Shown: one piece after another, positions 35,203-46,800 of the stretch
Position numbering within the stretch: position 1 is the first letter of the stretch
How the letters are laid out: each line of letters begins with the position of its first letter
Origin: Diphasiastrum complanatum
Taxonomy: Eukaryota; Streptophyta; Lycopodiopsida; Lycopodiales; Lycopodiaceae
Length of the DNA stretch: 64,000 nucleotides
NCBI GenBank assembly: GCA_029204225.1
Contig: CM055104.1
Coordinates: 44,530,120 to 44,594,119, forward strand
Direction: 5' to 3'
Made by a program: the position numbers and the translations under genes
The notes under the pieces: model-generated
Database searches by the model: none
The model's input: the letters and a program-made list of their open reading frames with translations, nothing else
Told to the model about the DNA's origin: nothing

Positions 35203-38200
35203 ATGCAGTTTATCACAACGAGATGAATTACATTCAGATCAGTCTAGCGATGAAGACACTACTCAAGTTAACAGGGTAAGTAATAAACATGCATGTTTTC
35301 TTGTTCATAAAAACTTTGTTATTATAAGTTAAACTATTGTGCTAAAGTGACATGTACTTGATTTTTATTTCTCGTAGAGAAATTATTTTCAAAATAAAAT
35401 ATGGTGCACATGCCTCAAGTGTGATGGACAAAAGATGCGTGAAAGACGCATTGTTGAAAATCATTTGTGGAAGTTTGTACGAAAAGAAAAAGGTCAACCA
35501 TCGAATTTGGAAGACATTGAGATTTGTTAACTTTATATGATTATTTTTTATTATAATCTTCGTCAATCTATATATGTCACTTATGGAATTTGTTTCATGT
35601 GTGTAGCCAATACATCGAATGTCATTCCACAGAGTTGATCCATCTGTGTTTAGTTACAGTCAACGTCAAGTTTTGATAGACTTGAGAAAACAAAGAATGA
35701 AACAAATTGAAGAGGCAAACACAATTGGAAAAAAAGAGTAATCAACTTGATTCTAATGATTATGATGATGAGGTGCAACACGATGAAACAATGCACAACA
35801 TGTTTGAATCTTACTTTGAAACAAATGAGAATGATGATATGCATGCATCTTCTCATAAAAATGAAAATCATGAACAATTTGAGATGGATGAAGACGAAAT
35901 TCTATTGCGCAAGGAGGCAGACACTCCTCTATATCCTGGAGCATCCATTTCGATACTAGCTACGTCAATTCTTATTCTAAACCTTCAAGCAATATACAAA
36001 TGGAGTGATCGTAGCGTGACATCTTTATTCGGGTACTTAACGCATAACACAACTATTATACTTTATAGCGTATTTACATTAAGTTAATTTTTTTTCTTTT
36101 CTAACAACTCACATTGCTCTTTTTTTAGGTTGTTGCATGGAATACTTCCGAAAGAAAATGTGATATCTAAAAGACGAAAAGAAGCACGAAAGATGATGAC
36201 CGTGCTTGGAAAGGATTACGACACAATACATGCATGTCCAGAAGACCATATTCTATATAGAGGTGAGCATTCAGAAAAGCTTCAATGTCCAATGTGTAAC
36301 GCTTCATGTTTTTGAGATGATGTACAAGGGGATAAAGTACCACGAAAAGTGTTACGACATTTTCCAATTATCCCACGATTGCAACATTTATTTTGATGTA
36401 AATTTTTGGCACAACTAATGGATTGGCATGTCAAAAATCGATCTACGAATGATGTGATGCAAGTACCAAGTGATTCACCTGCATGGAAACATATTGAAGA
36501 CCAATGGCCCGAGTTTAAAAACGAACCTCGTAATTTGAGATTTGGCCTTGCTATGGATGGCGTAAATCCTTTTAGTGTTCAAGCGTCAACTTGGTCCACA
36601 TGGCCAGTTGTGCTCGTTAACTATAACATACCTCCATGGTTGAGTATTAAAACGGGACACTTGTTATTGGCTTTATTGATTCCAGAAAAGTACAAGGCCA
36701 AGAACATGGATGTGTATCTTGCACCTTTGGTCGATGAATTGTGCATTCTTTGGAATGGTATTCAGCTTACGACATCTCGAGACCTTTACAACAATGGAAC
36801 TTCGTTGTTCATGGAATTATAATGTGGACGATGTTTAATTTTACCCCGATTTAAGCGAATGTTCAGGTATCTATATAATGAATCTAATCTGTTTTAGGGT
36901 TTAACGTTTGAGTATATTAAACTAAGCTTACGTTTAATTTGGTTTATGAACTATGTAGGTTTAATAACATCGGGTTACAATGCATCTTATATTTGTGGAC
37001 CACTTTTGGAGGGTCGACATAGCATAAATATGTTAAAAAAAGTGGTGTACGAAAATCATCGCAAATACTTGCCGCTTGATCATCCTTTCCGAAGGTTGAA
37101 TAGGCGATTTTTTTGGAGGGCGAGGAGATAATTCTCTAACTACACCACCACCCTCACGCATGGGTGTAGCGGAATGGCATGGTGAATGGCTTAAACATCA
37201 CGACGTTAATTCTTCATGGAATGAATCCATTGATGGTATGAAACGGTTGTCTATTTTTTATAAATTACCCTATTGGAGAAATTTATTGATAAACCATCTA
37301 TTGGATCCTATGCACATATTCAAAAACATCAGTGAATCCTTATGGAACCATATCATTGGCATAAAAGACAACTCCGCAGCTCGTAAAGATCTACAAGCGT
37401 CCAATGTGACAAGACCCTATTGGATTCAATACACCGAAGATGGAGATGAGATTCTACCTAGCGTGTCGTGGATTCTTACAAAAGAGCAACTCTCATATGT
37501 TAAACATGTCATAAAACAAATGAGAACTCCAACAGGCTATGCACATTCTTTTTGCAAATCATGTACCAAAGATGGAAAATTAAGTGGATTGAAATCACAT
37601 GATTGGCATAAGATGTTGCAATTCATACTTCCACTTTCTATTCGAGGTCTCTTCAACGATAACGTACGAAATACGCTTTACAAATTGTCATCGATGATTA
37701 GGTTTGTATATTTTTTTTTAGCACTTGTATAAATATGTGTTATTTCAATAATTTTATGTGTTACACAACCTTATGTACTATCAATCTTGCAGGTGGATTT
37801 CCTCAAAAGAAATAAAAAATAGTGAATTGGATTCCATGAAAATCCAAATGATTGAAATGGTATGTTTGTTGGAAAGAGATTTTCCAACTTCCTTTTTGGA
37901 TATACAAGATCATCTTCTAGTGCATTTGGTCAAAGAAGTACCAATTGCAGGACCTATTTACACGAGATGGATGTTCTACCTTGAGCGCTTTATGAAAGTT
38001 TTGAAGGGCTTTGTGAGACAAAAGGCAAGGCTAGAAGGTAGCATTGCAGAAAGTTGGCTTGTACAGGAATCTTACAATGGCATCTTGCAAGTCCAAAAAT
38101 GTGGTGTGAAGAAGGAGATGAACGTGTTAAAGGTGAAGTACCACAAGGAAATGGTGTGCAAAAGAGACTTTCACCTCAATTAAAAGAGAAAATTGACACA

Positions 38201-39330
38201 TTCATATTATATAATTGTGGACAAATGAAAAAGTGGATTTCAAGGTATGAAAAAGCCAAAAAGGAAAGAAACATAACATTGAAACGAAGAAGAAATATCA
38301 ATCGAAGAAGAAGGAGGGCATTGGAGAACGACGAACCTTTGGAGCCTTTACCTGCAAAATGCACTCGTGAATTTTTTTGATATGATGCTAAAAGCATCTG
38401 AAAACGGAGAGGAAGTGACCAAATTAGAATGGGAATCTGTTCATGGATGTGGATGGAAGGTTAGTGTAATATTGTTTGTGTGAAGTTTTGTTTTTGTACT
38501 ACTCAATATATGAATAGTATTTCTAATTACACACATTTGTTTTTTTTTTGTGTTTTAGTATAAATCATACACTGCCATGTGGGCATATGGACACCATTAC
38601 CATGTTGAGAGAGTTGACAACAAGCAACGTACATATGATTGTGGTATAATGGCCAACTTTCAACAAGAGAGTCGTTCTAGTGCGAGGGACCCTAATGTCA
38701 TTTCGGGCGACCTAGACTATGTCGCACATTGCAACATATTTATGAAGTCAATTACGAGACTAACGACCAATACTTTATTTTTGACATAAGATGGTTTAAG
38801 GTCATCTATCGTGGAAGCAACGCCACGATTAGAAATGATAACTCAAAGTTTTTCAGAATCGACTCAACAAAATGTATATCGATGGACTCTCATCACACTT
38901 TAGTATTGCCATGACAAAGTGAGACTCTAAAATTTCAATGTCATTAATATTCGGAATCCAATTATTTATGTATCAATCTTATAATACTAAATTAATTTTT
39001 TTTAATCCTTTGGCAGATTATATTCCATCCAAATCGAATAGACCCAAGATGGTGGTATGTGATCCAACTTAATGCAAGAAAATGACGTGTGTTTTAAGGA
39101 AAAGATATTGTTGAATTGGATACACACGACGAACCACCATCCAATTTTGGCGACGTTTTGGAAGAACCTGAACCACTCATCCAAACTCCAAATGATGTCG
39201 AAATGATGGGAGAAGAACGTACAAATGGAAATGTTGAGATTCCTATGATCGTACAAGACCAAATTGGGAGAAATTTGAGGCCCTGACATTTGGATGAGAT
39301 AGAATTAGAAGAGGAGGAGATTGAACTATG
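35203..39330 (+). pseudogene. CACTA (En/Spm) transposon TNP2-type transposase, multi-exon, disrupted
   Basis: Exon-like blocks: 35203-35272 (DELHSDQSSDEDTTQ, donor AG|GTAAGT); 35379-35540 with CTCLKCDGQKMRERRIVENH, the transposase-associated domain; 35700-36085 ending TPLYPGASISILATSILIL; 36129-36830 with LGKDYDTIHACPEDHILYRG, CPMC, LAMDGVNPFSVQASTWS, WPVVLVNYNIPPWLSIK and MDVYLAPLVDELCILW (TNP2 core); 37160-37705 with LINHLLDPMHIFKNI; 37793-38180 with HLVKEVPIAGPIYTRWMFY and LERFMKVLKG (DUF4218); 38577-38900 with YDCGIMANF and SRSSARDPN (DUF4216). Stops at about 36314 and 36412 and frame changes near 36830-37140 break it. Terminal CACTA repeats were not found, so element ends are unknown. 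TNP2 proteins cut and move the element. Confidence 0.88.
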
Positions 39331-40193
39331 ACAATTTTATAGTTGTTACACTGTGTATTATAATTTCTCCCTATGAACCAAGTTAATTAGTTTATTTTAT
39401 TGTTGGTCTTTCACAAGTAGGTTAAGCCTTTGTGAAGTTGGATTTTAGGTTAAGCTGTCATTTGAGCTAGTTAAGCCGTCATTTGAGTTAGTTCCTAAGT
39501 AGAGAAACGAGAGAAGAGCAGATCCTACCCTCAGAATACCCATCCTATGCTTGCACTACCTTTTTAGCATCCATATTCATGCTAGTAGGAAGAAGCCTTA
39601 GCATCGACTAGATGGGAGACAGCCATAGCCATGCTAGAAGGAGCCTTAGCCGGAATTAGATACCAAAGAGCTAACATTGGCACTGTTGCCGCTCTATTTT
39701 TTGCTTTGTCTACTACTCTTTCTGTTTTTCAAGCTATTTCTTGCTTGGTGCTTTTTGCTTTTCTTTTCTTGCTTCTTGTTGTCTTTGTGTTGCTTATTGC
39801 TTTTGCCTTTTGCTTTCTATTTTTCTTGCAAGCATCCTTGCTTGTTTTTTTTTTTTTTTACCTTCAAGAAGTCTCATAAAGGGTTTACGCTCATAGAGGG
39901 TTTAAGAGTTTATTCTCATAGAGGGTTTATGGGTTTATGCTCATAGAGGATTATGGAAATTCAATCCTAGAGGGCAGCCACGCGTTTTTGAAGAAGAGGA
40001 GAGCAGGAGGGCAATGTTTTGGGCACGCCATCAGCCTGTTAGTGAGATCATAGAGGGCGCTTTTTCAGGATGCTTCTTGTGATATAGGCCATTTGGTGAA
40101 GCAGGGGGCGCATCATTTGCTGCCTAGCGTGTAGAGAACAGCTTGTTGGAAGTAATCATCTGCTACCTAGAGTGTCTCCAAGTGTTTTTCGTT

Positions 40194-40283
40194 GTTTCCA
40201 GGTGTTTTCAACCGTTTGCAGGTGCCGTCAGCAGGTGTTTTCCTCTGTTTCCAGGCGTTTTCAGCCGTTTGCAGGTGCCATCA
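40194..40283 (+). repeat. Two-copy tandem repeat, 37-bp unit, 53-bp period
   Basis: 40194-40230 and 40247-40283 differ at three positions; each contains CGTTTGCAGGTGCC. Confidence 0.9.
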
Positions 40284-40734
40284 ATTGAAGACATGCACTT
40301 TCCATCTTCCCAGCTGCCATCATCCGATTTTCAGAGGTGGTTAGCACTTCTGCTTCACGATACATCTCGAATAACCAGCCACCTCCTTCCAAATACTCAA
40401 CCTTCATTTTCAGCAGCACCAATGGCCATAAGCAAAGCTTCATTTTTTCAGAATCAGTTATTGTAGTCTTTTCACAAGTGTTCTCATGTTTGCATCCACC
40501 CTCAGCCCTGTGCAATTAAGCATTATTTTCAAACATTTTTTCAAACCTGTTCAACGTTGTGTTATGGTTGTTTTTCCAACTTCAGAGTTTTGTCAGTGTT
40601 TTTCCTATTGTTTTTTCACCTTCGCTATCGGAAGAGCTGATTTTTCAGCAGTATTCACATGTTTTTACCTCCCCGGTCCAGGTGTGCTAGGAAGTACGTT
40701 CCCATGTGCAAATCATCTTTCACCCTGTTTGTGC

Positions 40735-41020
40735 AAGTAAGTACGTTCCTACGTGCGAGTCATCTATCACCGTGTGCGAGTAAGTACGTTCTCGTGTGCG
40801 AGTCATCTTCTGTGCGAGTACTTCCTATGCGAGTCATCTTTTGTGCGAGTCATGTGCGAGCATTAAGTTTTCTTGCACAAGTCATTTTTTGTGCGAGTCA
40901 TCTTCCTGTGTGAGTCATTTTCTGTGCGAGTCCCTAGCAATTTTCTGTCAGTCTCTTGCTTTCTGGTCCATTTGAGTTGACTAGGTCAAAAATAATTCAT
41001 CTTGTCTGTGCGAGTCATTC
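40735..41020 (+). repeat. GTGCGAGT(CAT) cluster
   Basis: About ten copies of GTGCGAG, most followed by TCATCTT or TCATTTT, at irregular spacing of 15-40 bp. Some are preceded by AAGTACGTTC. Confidence 0.85.
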
Positions 41021-41053
41021 TCTGCTTCTCGTCAACTACAAGAGTACTAGAGG

Positions 41054-41056
<3 letters not shown>

Positions 41057-41088
<32 letters not shown>
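41057..41088. repeat. (TA)16 microsatellite
   Basis: Sixteen uninterrupted TA units. Confidence 0.97.
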
Positions 41089-41091
<3 letters not shown>

Positions 41092-41391
41092 CTAATTAGT
41101 TCCACTGAAGGCGATACCAATCGGAAACCTAGTGTCATCCACTAAACCATTATTTGGTATACATCCTACGCGACCGATCTAACCTATTATCACATCACTT
41201 CGGCTATTTACTCATCAACTATCGGCAAAAACATCCTGCCACGTCTAGTTGGAATAAGACATAGGCATATCTAGTAGGGTACCGGCCTTAGACATGACCT
41301 AGATGGAAGCCATAGACTAGGGAGAGACCTTTGCCCTCATCCATCCACCCAAACCATTTGTCTGGCCTTGTGATAATCCGTTTAGATCAAC

Positions 41392-42015
41392 ATGGCAGGA
41401 CCATCCCATCTCCTGCCCAAGTTGGAGAAAAGACTTTCTCGGATTGACGCACCTAAGTACAATGGCGAATCAGATCTGACACGATTTCTCCAAGATTTCA
41501 ACAATGCTTGTAAATTCTATGGGGATGAATTTGACACCGAAAAGGTACGTTTATTCCCCATGATTTTACAAGGTGACGCAAAAGAGTGGTTTTTAAACCT
41601 TAAAGGCCCAGACAACACGTTTTGGGAGACCACCCCCGCAGCACTGATCAAACGGTTCAAACCCTCCAAACTGACGTAGACTCCTTTCATCCAATTGATG
41701 CATATCAAGATGCGAAGTAAAGAATCTGTGCGCACCTACATCGAGCACTTCAAGCATCTTAGAGTAGAGTGTGTCGATGATCACGTAACTGAAAAAATGG
41801 CCATTAAACTTTTTTTAGTCAGTTTACCCAAGGCCATTAGGAGAGAATTGAAACTCGCAGACTCGTATGAGCGATTGAAAGAGGCGATGGATGACGTCAT
41901 CCGTGAAAAAGATGAAGGTTCTGACGAGGACTATGACTTTCGCAACAAGAGGGGAAAGGGGCTAATTAAGCAGAAGACTTCTCGCATGGAAGAATCGTCC
42001 TCATCTAGTGAGGTT
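41392..42015 (+). pseudogene. Ty3/gypsy gag, truncated
   Basis: MAGPSHLLPKLEKRLSRIDA is followed by PKYNGESDLTRFLQDF, VRLFPMILQGDAKEWF, ALIKRFKPSKL, an in-frame TAG (about 41677), RTYIEHFKHLRVEC and LFLVSLPKAIRREL. It is homologous to the gag at 15765, with the same acidic hinge (KDEGSDEDYDF). Sequence similarity ends at about 42015, where opposite-strand copia RT begins, so knuckles and pol are lost. Confidence 0.88.
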
Positions 42016-42723
42016 GATATCTATGCCTTTACAGTTCTCCATATGGAATTTCCTAAGCATGGAAAGTGCATATCTACTTTGGCTTATAAATGCATGACCT
42101 TTCCAAAAACCTATTTCAAGGCCTAGAATATAGTGAAGAACCCCTAAGTCTTGCATCTTAAAATCAGTACCAAGTGCATGCTTAGTTTTTTCAACTAACT
42201 TCTCATTGTTTCCACAAAGAATGATATGATCTACATAGATGAGAAGAATAATTACAAAGTTATTTACAAACTTATAATACAGAGAAGGGTCATATTCACT
42301 TAAACAAAATCCGAGTGATATGAGATAGGAATTGAGCCTTGCATACCAAGACCTTGGTGCCTGTTTCAGTCCATACAGACTTTTGAACAAAAGACAAACT
42401 TTTGATTCATCACCTTCCTTCACAAAACCTGGAGGCTACTCTATATAAATCTCCTCCTCAAGGTAACCATTGAGAAATGCATTAGAAACATCAAGCTGGA
42501 ACATACTCCATTTGTGAAAACATGCAAGAGAGATGAGCATTCGAATTGTTACCATCTTTGCAACTAGTGCAAAGGTGTCTTCATAATCAAGACCTTTGAT
42601 CTGTGAGTAGCCTTTGGCACAAAGTCTTGCTTTATACTTATTGATAGATTCATCATGATTATACTTGATTCTGAATACCCACTTACATCCAATCACATGT
42701 GGAGGACTTGACTCCCACCCCAA
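42013..42723 (-). pseudogene. copia reverse transcriptase fragment with altered active site
   Basis: Minus strand: VIGCKWVFRIKYNHDESI, YKARLCAKGYSQIKGLDYED, LDVSNAFLNGYLEEEIYIE, a TAG, then LFKSLYGLKQAPRSWYARL, LLIYVDHIIL and LGVLHYILGLEI. The catalytic YVDD is YVDH, so this copy could not polymerise even without the stop. Both ends are cut. Confidence 0.92.
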
Positions 42724-44075
42724 GCTTCTTGGTCACTCACCAAATGTGTGAGCACACTCCTAAAGATTGGTACTATTGCTCCATTATATCATGGGACCTA
42801 TCTACCTCTATGTTGTACATAACACGACAGGCACATCCACATCTCGAACAGCTCCAACACTTCCCATTAAGGTGCATAGTGTGATGTGAACTCTTATTCC
42901 ATGTGATGTTGCAAGGGGAGGTCGATGTGATGCCATGTTAAAAATGGATGGTTGAATTAATAGGTTAAATGCTTGAAGCATCCTAGCCACCTCTAAAATG
43001 TGTGGGCACTTCTAGTTATATCAAGGGACACTCAATGGTCAATAGTTCTTTAAGTGTGGTCCATTCTCTTGTTTAAGGGACAACAAGGCAATTAGCCTTC
43101 ACAAAGCAACATTTACTCAATGCACCTCCAACAAAGAGATGCCAAATTCCTATGTAAAGAGTTTTTGGCATCAAATATCTCATGCACAATGCACACCCAT
43201 GGCAAGTTAATCCCTCCATCATCTTTCACAATAATTGAGGGTAGTTGGATAAGATGGGTTGAGTTGGGATTTGACCCTTACGCACGGAACCAAGCTACTC
43301 GATAAGTCAGCTTCTAGGTTTGCTGTTGCTCATAATCATCATCGTGTAGCTTATTTTTAAGCTTCATGGAAGCATTTATACTTTATAACATTGTAGCCCA
43401 AATGTAGGTTTTCCTATGGATTCATGCACGAATTATGGCCCACAAAGCTCAAATGCTTTATCCGTTGAAATAATGAAATAGTTTTCTATTCAATGGTGCA
43501 TAGGTCGTGATGATTGTACTATCGTGTAGGCCAATTCATAGCATTAGATAATTCGGAATCTACAAACGTGTGTATGTCAATTGATAATCATATGCGGGAA
43601 CAGTGAATGGATTAGTTTGATGCTAGATTTTCCATAAATCTTTTGGCAGCTTAGAGTTGGACGCAAAAGCAGGCAACTGTGGAAGGACTTAGTCACTTAT
43701 TCCAAGTGTTGTCAGATTTTGGGTTGACGGGTTCTGCAAGAGGCTCCTACATGCTATGCATCCAAGGAGTTTTTGTTTGTTGAATGAGATCTTATAGGAT
43801 TATAACGGATTTTGATTCTTGTAGCATCAGATGGATGAACGTTTGTTTTGGACGGATACATTATTTGCTCATAGAGGCAGAAGATTGCTGAATTGGGGCG
43901 CATATTGTTGAGGTTCTGCATGCGCTCACACACTCACGGTAGGTGGAATCGACGCATTGATCTGACATAATTACTTGGCAGGCTCAGAACTGGTGAGTGT
44001 CGTTTCATGATAATTGGTGTTTTAATCATCAAAAGGCATAAGTGCATGAGCACAGGTGATGGTGGGTAGAGTGGT
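42724..44075 (+). other. Upstream region of intact KMD-type gene
   Basis: No coding pattern. From about 42840 it is similar to 25870-26867, the DNA upstream of the other copy. It is the likely promoter region, but no TATA box is obvious close to the ATG. Confidence 0.55.
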
Positions 44076-45179
44076 ATGGAGCCCACGGCGCTGATCCCAG
44101 GATTACCCGAAGAAATAGCATGGACGTGCTTTGTCCGAGTATCTTATGAATGGTATCCTCACATGCAGGTAGTATGCCGCAGATGGAAGGCGGTTCTGAG
44201 GAGCGAGGAGTTCCATAAAGCTCGTAAGAGGGCAGGATCTTCAAGGCACTGCGTGTGCATGGTTCAAGCACTGCCTCCATCCTCCACAGCCCCCATCGCC
44301 AAAGCGGCTGAAACATCCATTCCGCCTATAATGGGTATCAGCGTCTACGACTTGCACCAACGTTCCTGGATGAAATTGTGTCCTGTGCCCAGACTCTCAC
44401 AAGGTGCGCCTCTTTTCAGCCGGTGCGTCTGCAGTAATGGTAAGCTCATCTTGCTGGGAGGATGGAATCCCACAAGCTATGCAACTATAAGATCGGTGTA
44501 TATCTTCGATTTCTATAGCAGGAAATGGTGCCGTGGATCAGATATGCTAACCTCCCGCTCCTTCTTCGCATGCAGTGCTGTCGATGGCCACGTCTTTGTG
44601 GCTGGTGGGCACGACGGAAACAAGGATGCTATGGCGACAGCCGAGGTCTACTCCGTAGAGGATGATAGGTGGAGAGAGCTTCCTAGGATGAGCGAGGAGC
44701 GAGATGAGTGCGGGGGATTTGAGCTGAATGGAAAATTCTACGTGGTGAGTGGCTATCACACCCAAACTCAGGGACAGTTTGTGCAGAGTGGGGAGGTGTA
44801 CGATCCAAAGGTGGGGAATTGGAAGAGGATAGAGAATGTATGGATGAAAGCTACTTGCAGCGCTGCTATAACAGCCGTTGCTTGTGGCAAGCTCCATGAT
44901 TTCAATGGACAAGAAGTGCTGTGCTACAACGCTGATTTGAATTCGTGGGTGGTGGTGGATGCCATTCCGGAAGGCAGACCCGTGGCAGCTTGCAGTACCA
45001 CCCCGGCCTCGGATTGCATCGTAGTGGCCACTGCATCCTGCAGCGGTCATTTGAAATGCAAATACAAGTTATTCCTGTACAAACCAAGCCTTGTCAATGA
45101 TTCTGTGTGGACTAAAATAGAGAGCGAGGAGGAGGATTTCTCGGGGTTGATTCAATCCTTGTGCATGGTTGAGCTTTGA
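44076..45179 (+). CDS. F-box/kelch-repeat protein, KMD type, intact
   Basis: An intronless 367-codon frame. Residues about 5-45 are an F-box (LIPGLPEEIAWTCFVRVSYE followed by VVCRRWKAVL), which binds SKP1 in an SCF ubiquitin ligase. Kelch repeats start near residues 122 (GKLILLGGWNP), 171 (GHVFVAGGHDG) and 219 (GKFYVVSGYHT), with a weak fourth near 271; they form the substrate-binding propeller. RSFFAC, the ERDEC motif and QGQF resemble Arabidopsis At1g80440-like (KISS ME DEADLY) proteins. Those target phenylalanine ammonia-lyase and type-B response regulators for degradation, linking phenylpropanoid output and cytokinin response. Which substrate this one has cannot be read here. Acidic C-terminus (IESEEEDF). 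It is the only fully intact host-type gene in the window, and a sister copy with a nonsense codon lies 17 kb upstream. Confidence 0.93.
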   Translation: MEPTALIPGLPEEIAWTCFVRVSYEWYPHMQVVCRRWKAVLRSEEFHKARKRAGSSRHCVCMVQALPPSSTAPIAKAAETSIPPIMGISVYDLHQRSWMKLCPVPRLSQGAPLFSRCVCSNGKLILLGGWNPTSYATIRSVYIFDFYSRKWCRGSDMLTSRSFFACSAVDGHVFVAGGHDGNKDAMATAEVYSVEDDRWRELPRMSEERDECGGFELNGKFYVVSGYHTQTQGQFVQSGEVYDPKVGNWKRIENVWMKATCSAAITAVACGKLHDFNGQEVLCYNADLNSWVVVDAIPEGRPVAACSTTPASDCIVVATASCSGHLKCKYKLFLYKPSLVNDSVWTKIESEEEDFSGLIQSLCMVEL

Positions 45180-46455
45180 ATCAGCCCAAAAGGAAATTCG
45201 GGTTGAAAACTGTCAAATTATTGGATGCAATCATCCTCTAAAAAATTAACAACTGTGACATAAAAGTGTACAGCGCGAAGCTGCCTTAGCTAGTCATTGA
45301 CAATATATTTATGGAAAGTTCGTACCTCTTCATGGCTAATAGTCTTTAGTATAGGGCTAAGGAAGCGGACGGGGGTGGATGAGTCCACTCCTCCTTTTTT
45401 TATATAAAAAAAATTAGTGATAATTAGTGTTAAAAAATCAAAAGAAAATGGACACGTCCTACCCCGCGTCCAGGTCCGGATGCGGACGCAGATTATCCGC
45501 GTCCGGCGCGGACCCTCATGTCTGGACTACTTGGGTGAGGCCCCGTCCCGGGCCTTCAACACCTAGAGGGCGGCAGCCCCAGGCGGTCCCCTGCCATGAC
45601 AATCGATGATTTTTTTTTTGCTAAAAATAAGCCAAGATTTACTAAAAATAGTGAGTTTATGATTTCAATTTTAACTAAAAAGTACTTTTTAATAATAGTA
45701 AAAGTATCTTACAAAGTGTAATGCACTTATAGATGTGTCTAAAAATAATAATGATGCATTATACATTTATTACTTCTCCAAATCTTGAAATAATAAATGC
45801 AGGTGTGATATTGTGGCTTTTAAGGTTTCATAGAAATACACTGTAAAAAAATCAGTAGGTTGTTAAGTTTACAAAGATCCCTACAAGAAATGATTGCAAT
45901 AAAATGTTGGATCATGGACAAGGCTCTTTTGGAAGGAAGAGTTCAGATGGGCTTAAGGGATCCCATTCGAGCTGGTCTCCCCAATACTCAACATAGTTGA
46001 AATTGTCAAAAAGAGGATTTATGTGGCAACTTTTGCTAGGCATAAATTCTAGATTTTTTTTTTTTCATGATTGGATTGAAAGCAAGAACTTTCAAGATTT
46101 GCTTGGGGCTTCATTGCACTGAACTCAACTCCTATGATATCAATTGTTGTTTTCACTGTTCGCGAAAAATCTACAAAGCCTAAGCTCATTTTTAAAATCA
46201 TATATTTACCTACTAAATTTATAGTTGTAGGTTATTAAAGCCTTACTTTTTTAACATATTGTAATCAAACTTGTAGTTTTTAATTCGATGAAACAGAGCA
46301 TTAGGCCTACAAGCTACAACTAAGCAGGGGCCGGGTTCAACTTATGCATTCCTTCACTTTTGCATATTATTTGTGGTTTTGAGCAAAATGAGTCGGTTCA
46401 ACCACGTCACTTAGCACTAGCAAGTCTTTTTACGCGTACTTTTAAAAAAAGTAAA
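45180..46455. other. 3' flank and spacer with a GC-rich island
   Basis: No gene. 45445-45600 is sharply GC-richer than its surroundings, with repeated CCGCGTCC/GCGGACGC words able to pair. An open 60-codon frame there has no family signal. The remainder is AT-rich. Confidence 0.45.
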
Positions 46456-46566
46456 AACCAATGACTGTTTGACACATCAGCAACAAACATTTACATCAAT
46501 AATCATCCTATACCAGATGGGTGAATATATGATTATTTGTTGATGATGTCAAACACCCATTGATTA
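46456..46566. repeat. Short inverted repeat (MITE-like)
   Basis: Left arm CAATGACTGTTTGACACATC pairs imperfectly with the right arm near 46535-46565 (GATGTCAAACACCCATTG), with about 40 bp between. Confidence 0.6.
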
Positions 46567-46800
46567 ATGATACATGTCGTAAGAAGTTTTTCATGTTACT
46601 ATGTTATTGTCTCTAGGGTGCAACAAATGCATTGTTCTTGTTAGTGAACCTTTTTTTTTTCACAAAAAGACTTGCTCTAGCTACAATAAGCTTTTTTAAG
46701 GGTGGTTTCAAATGAGCTGTTCCCTTTGCTTGGCCCTTTGACTTGTTATACACTTTTTGAATTTTGGCAAGTGAATAGCCAAATATCATTTGGTTACTTG

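Larger units (their letters stand above)
39331..41391 (+). other. LTR/leader-like DNA upstream of gypsy gag
   Basis: No coding pattern. Low-complexity T-rich DNA at 39690-39860, a 37-bp tandem pair, a GTGCGAGT cluster and a TA microsatellite lie in it, ending at the gypsy gag ATG. By analogy with the element at 14300 this may be LTR plus leader, but no second LTR or primer site is identified. Confidence 0.45.

Noticed and set aside
39631-39946. Hydrophobic Leu/Phe-rich open frames that look like membrane proteins
   Set aside because: They come from T/CT-rich low-complexity DNA and have no family signal or conserved start.
40735-41020. CRISPR-like array
   Set aside because: Repeats are short, irregularly spaced and imperfect, in plant retroelement DNA.
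44547-45050. Minus-strand open frame of 167 codons
   Set aside because: Antisense shadow of the KMD-type gene; the same shadow appears at 27330-27704.
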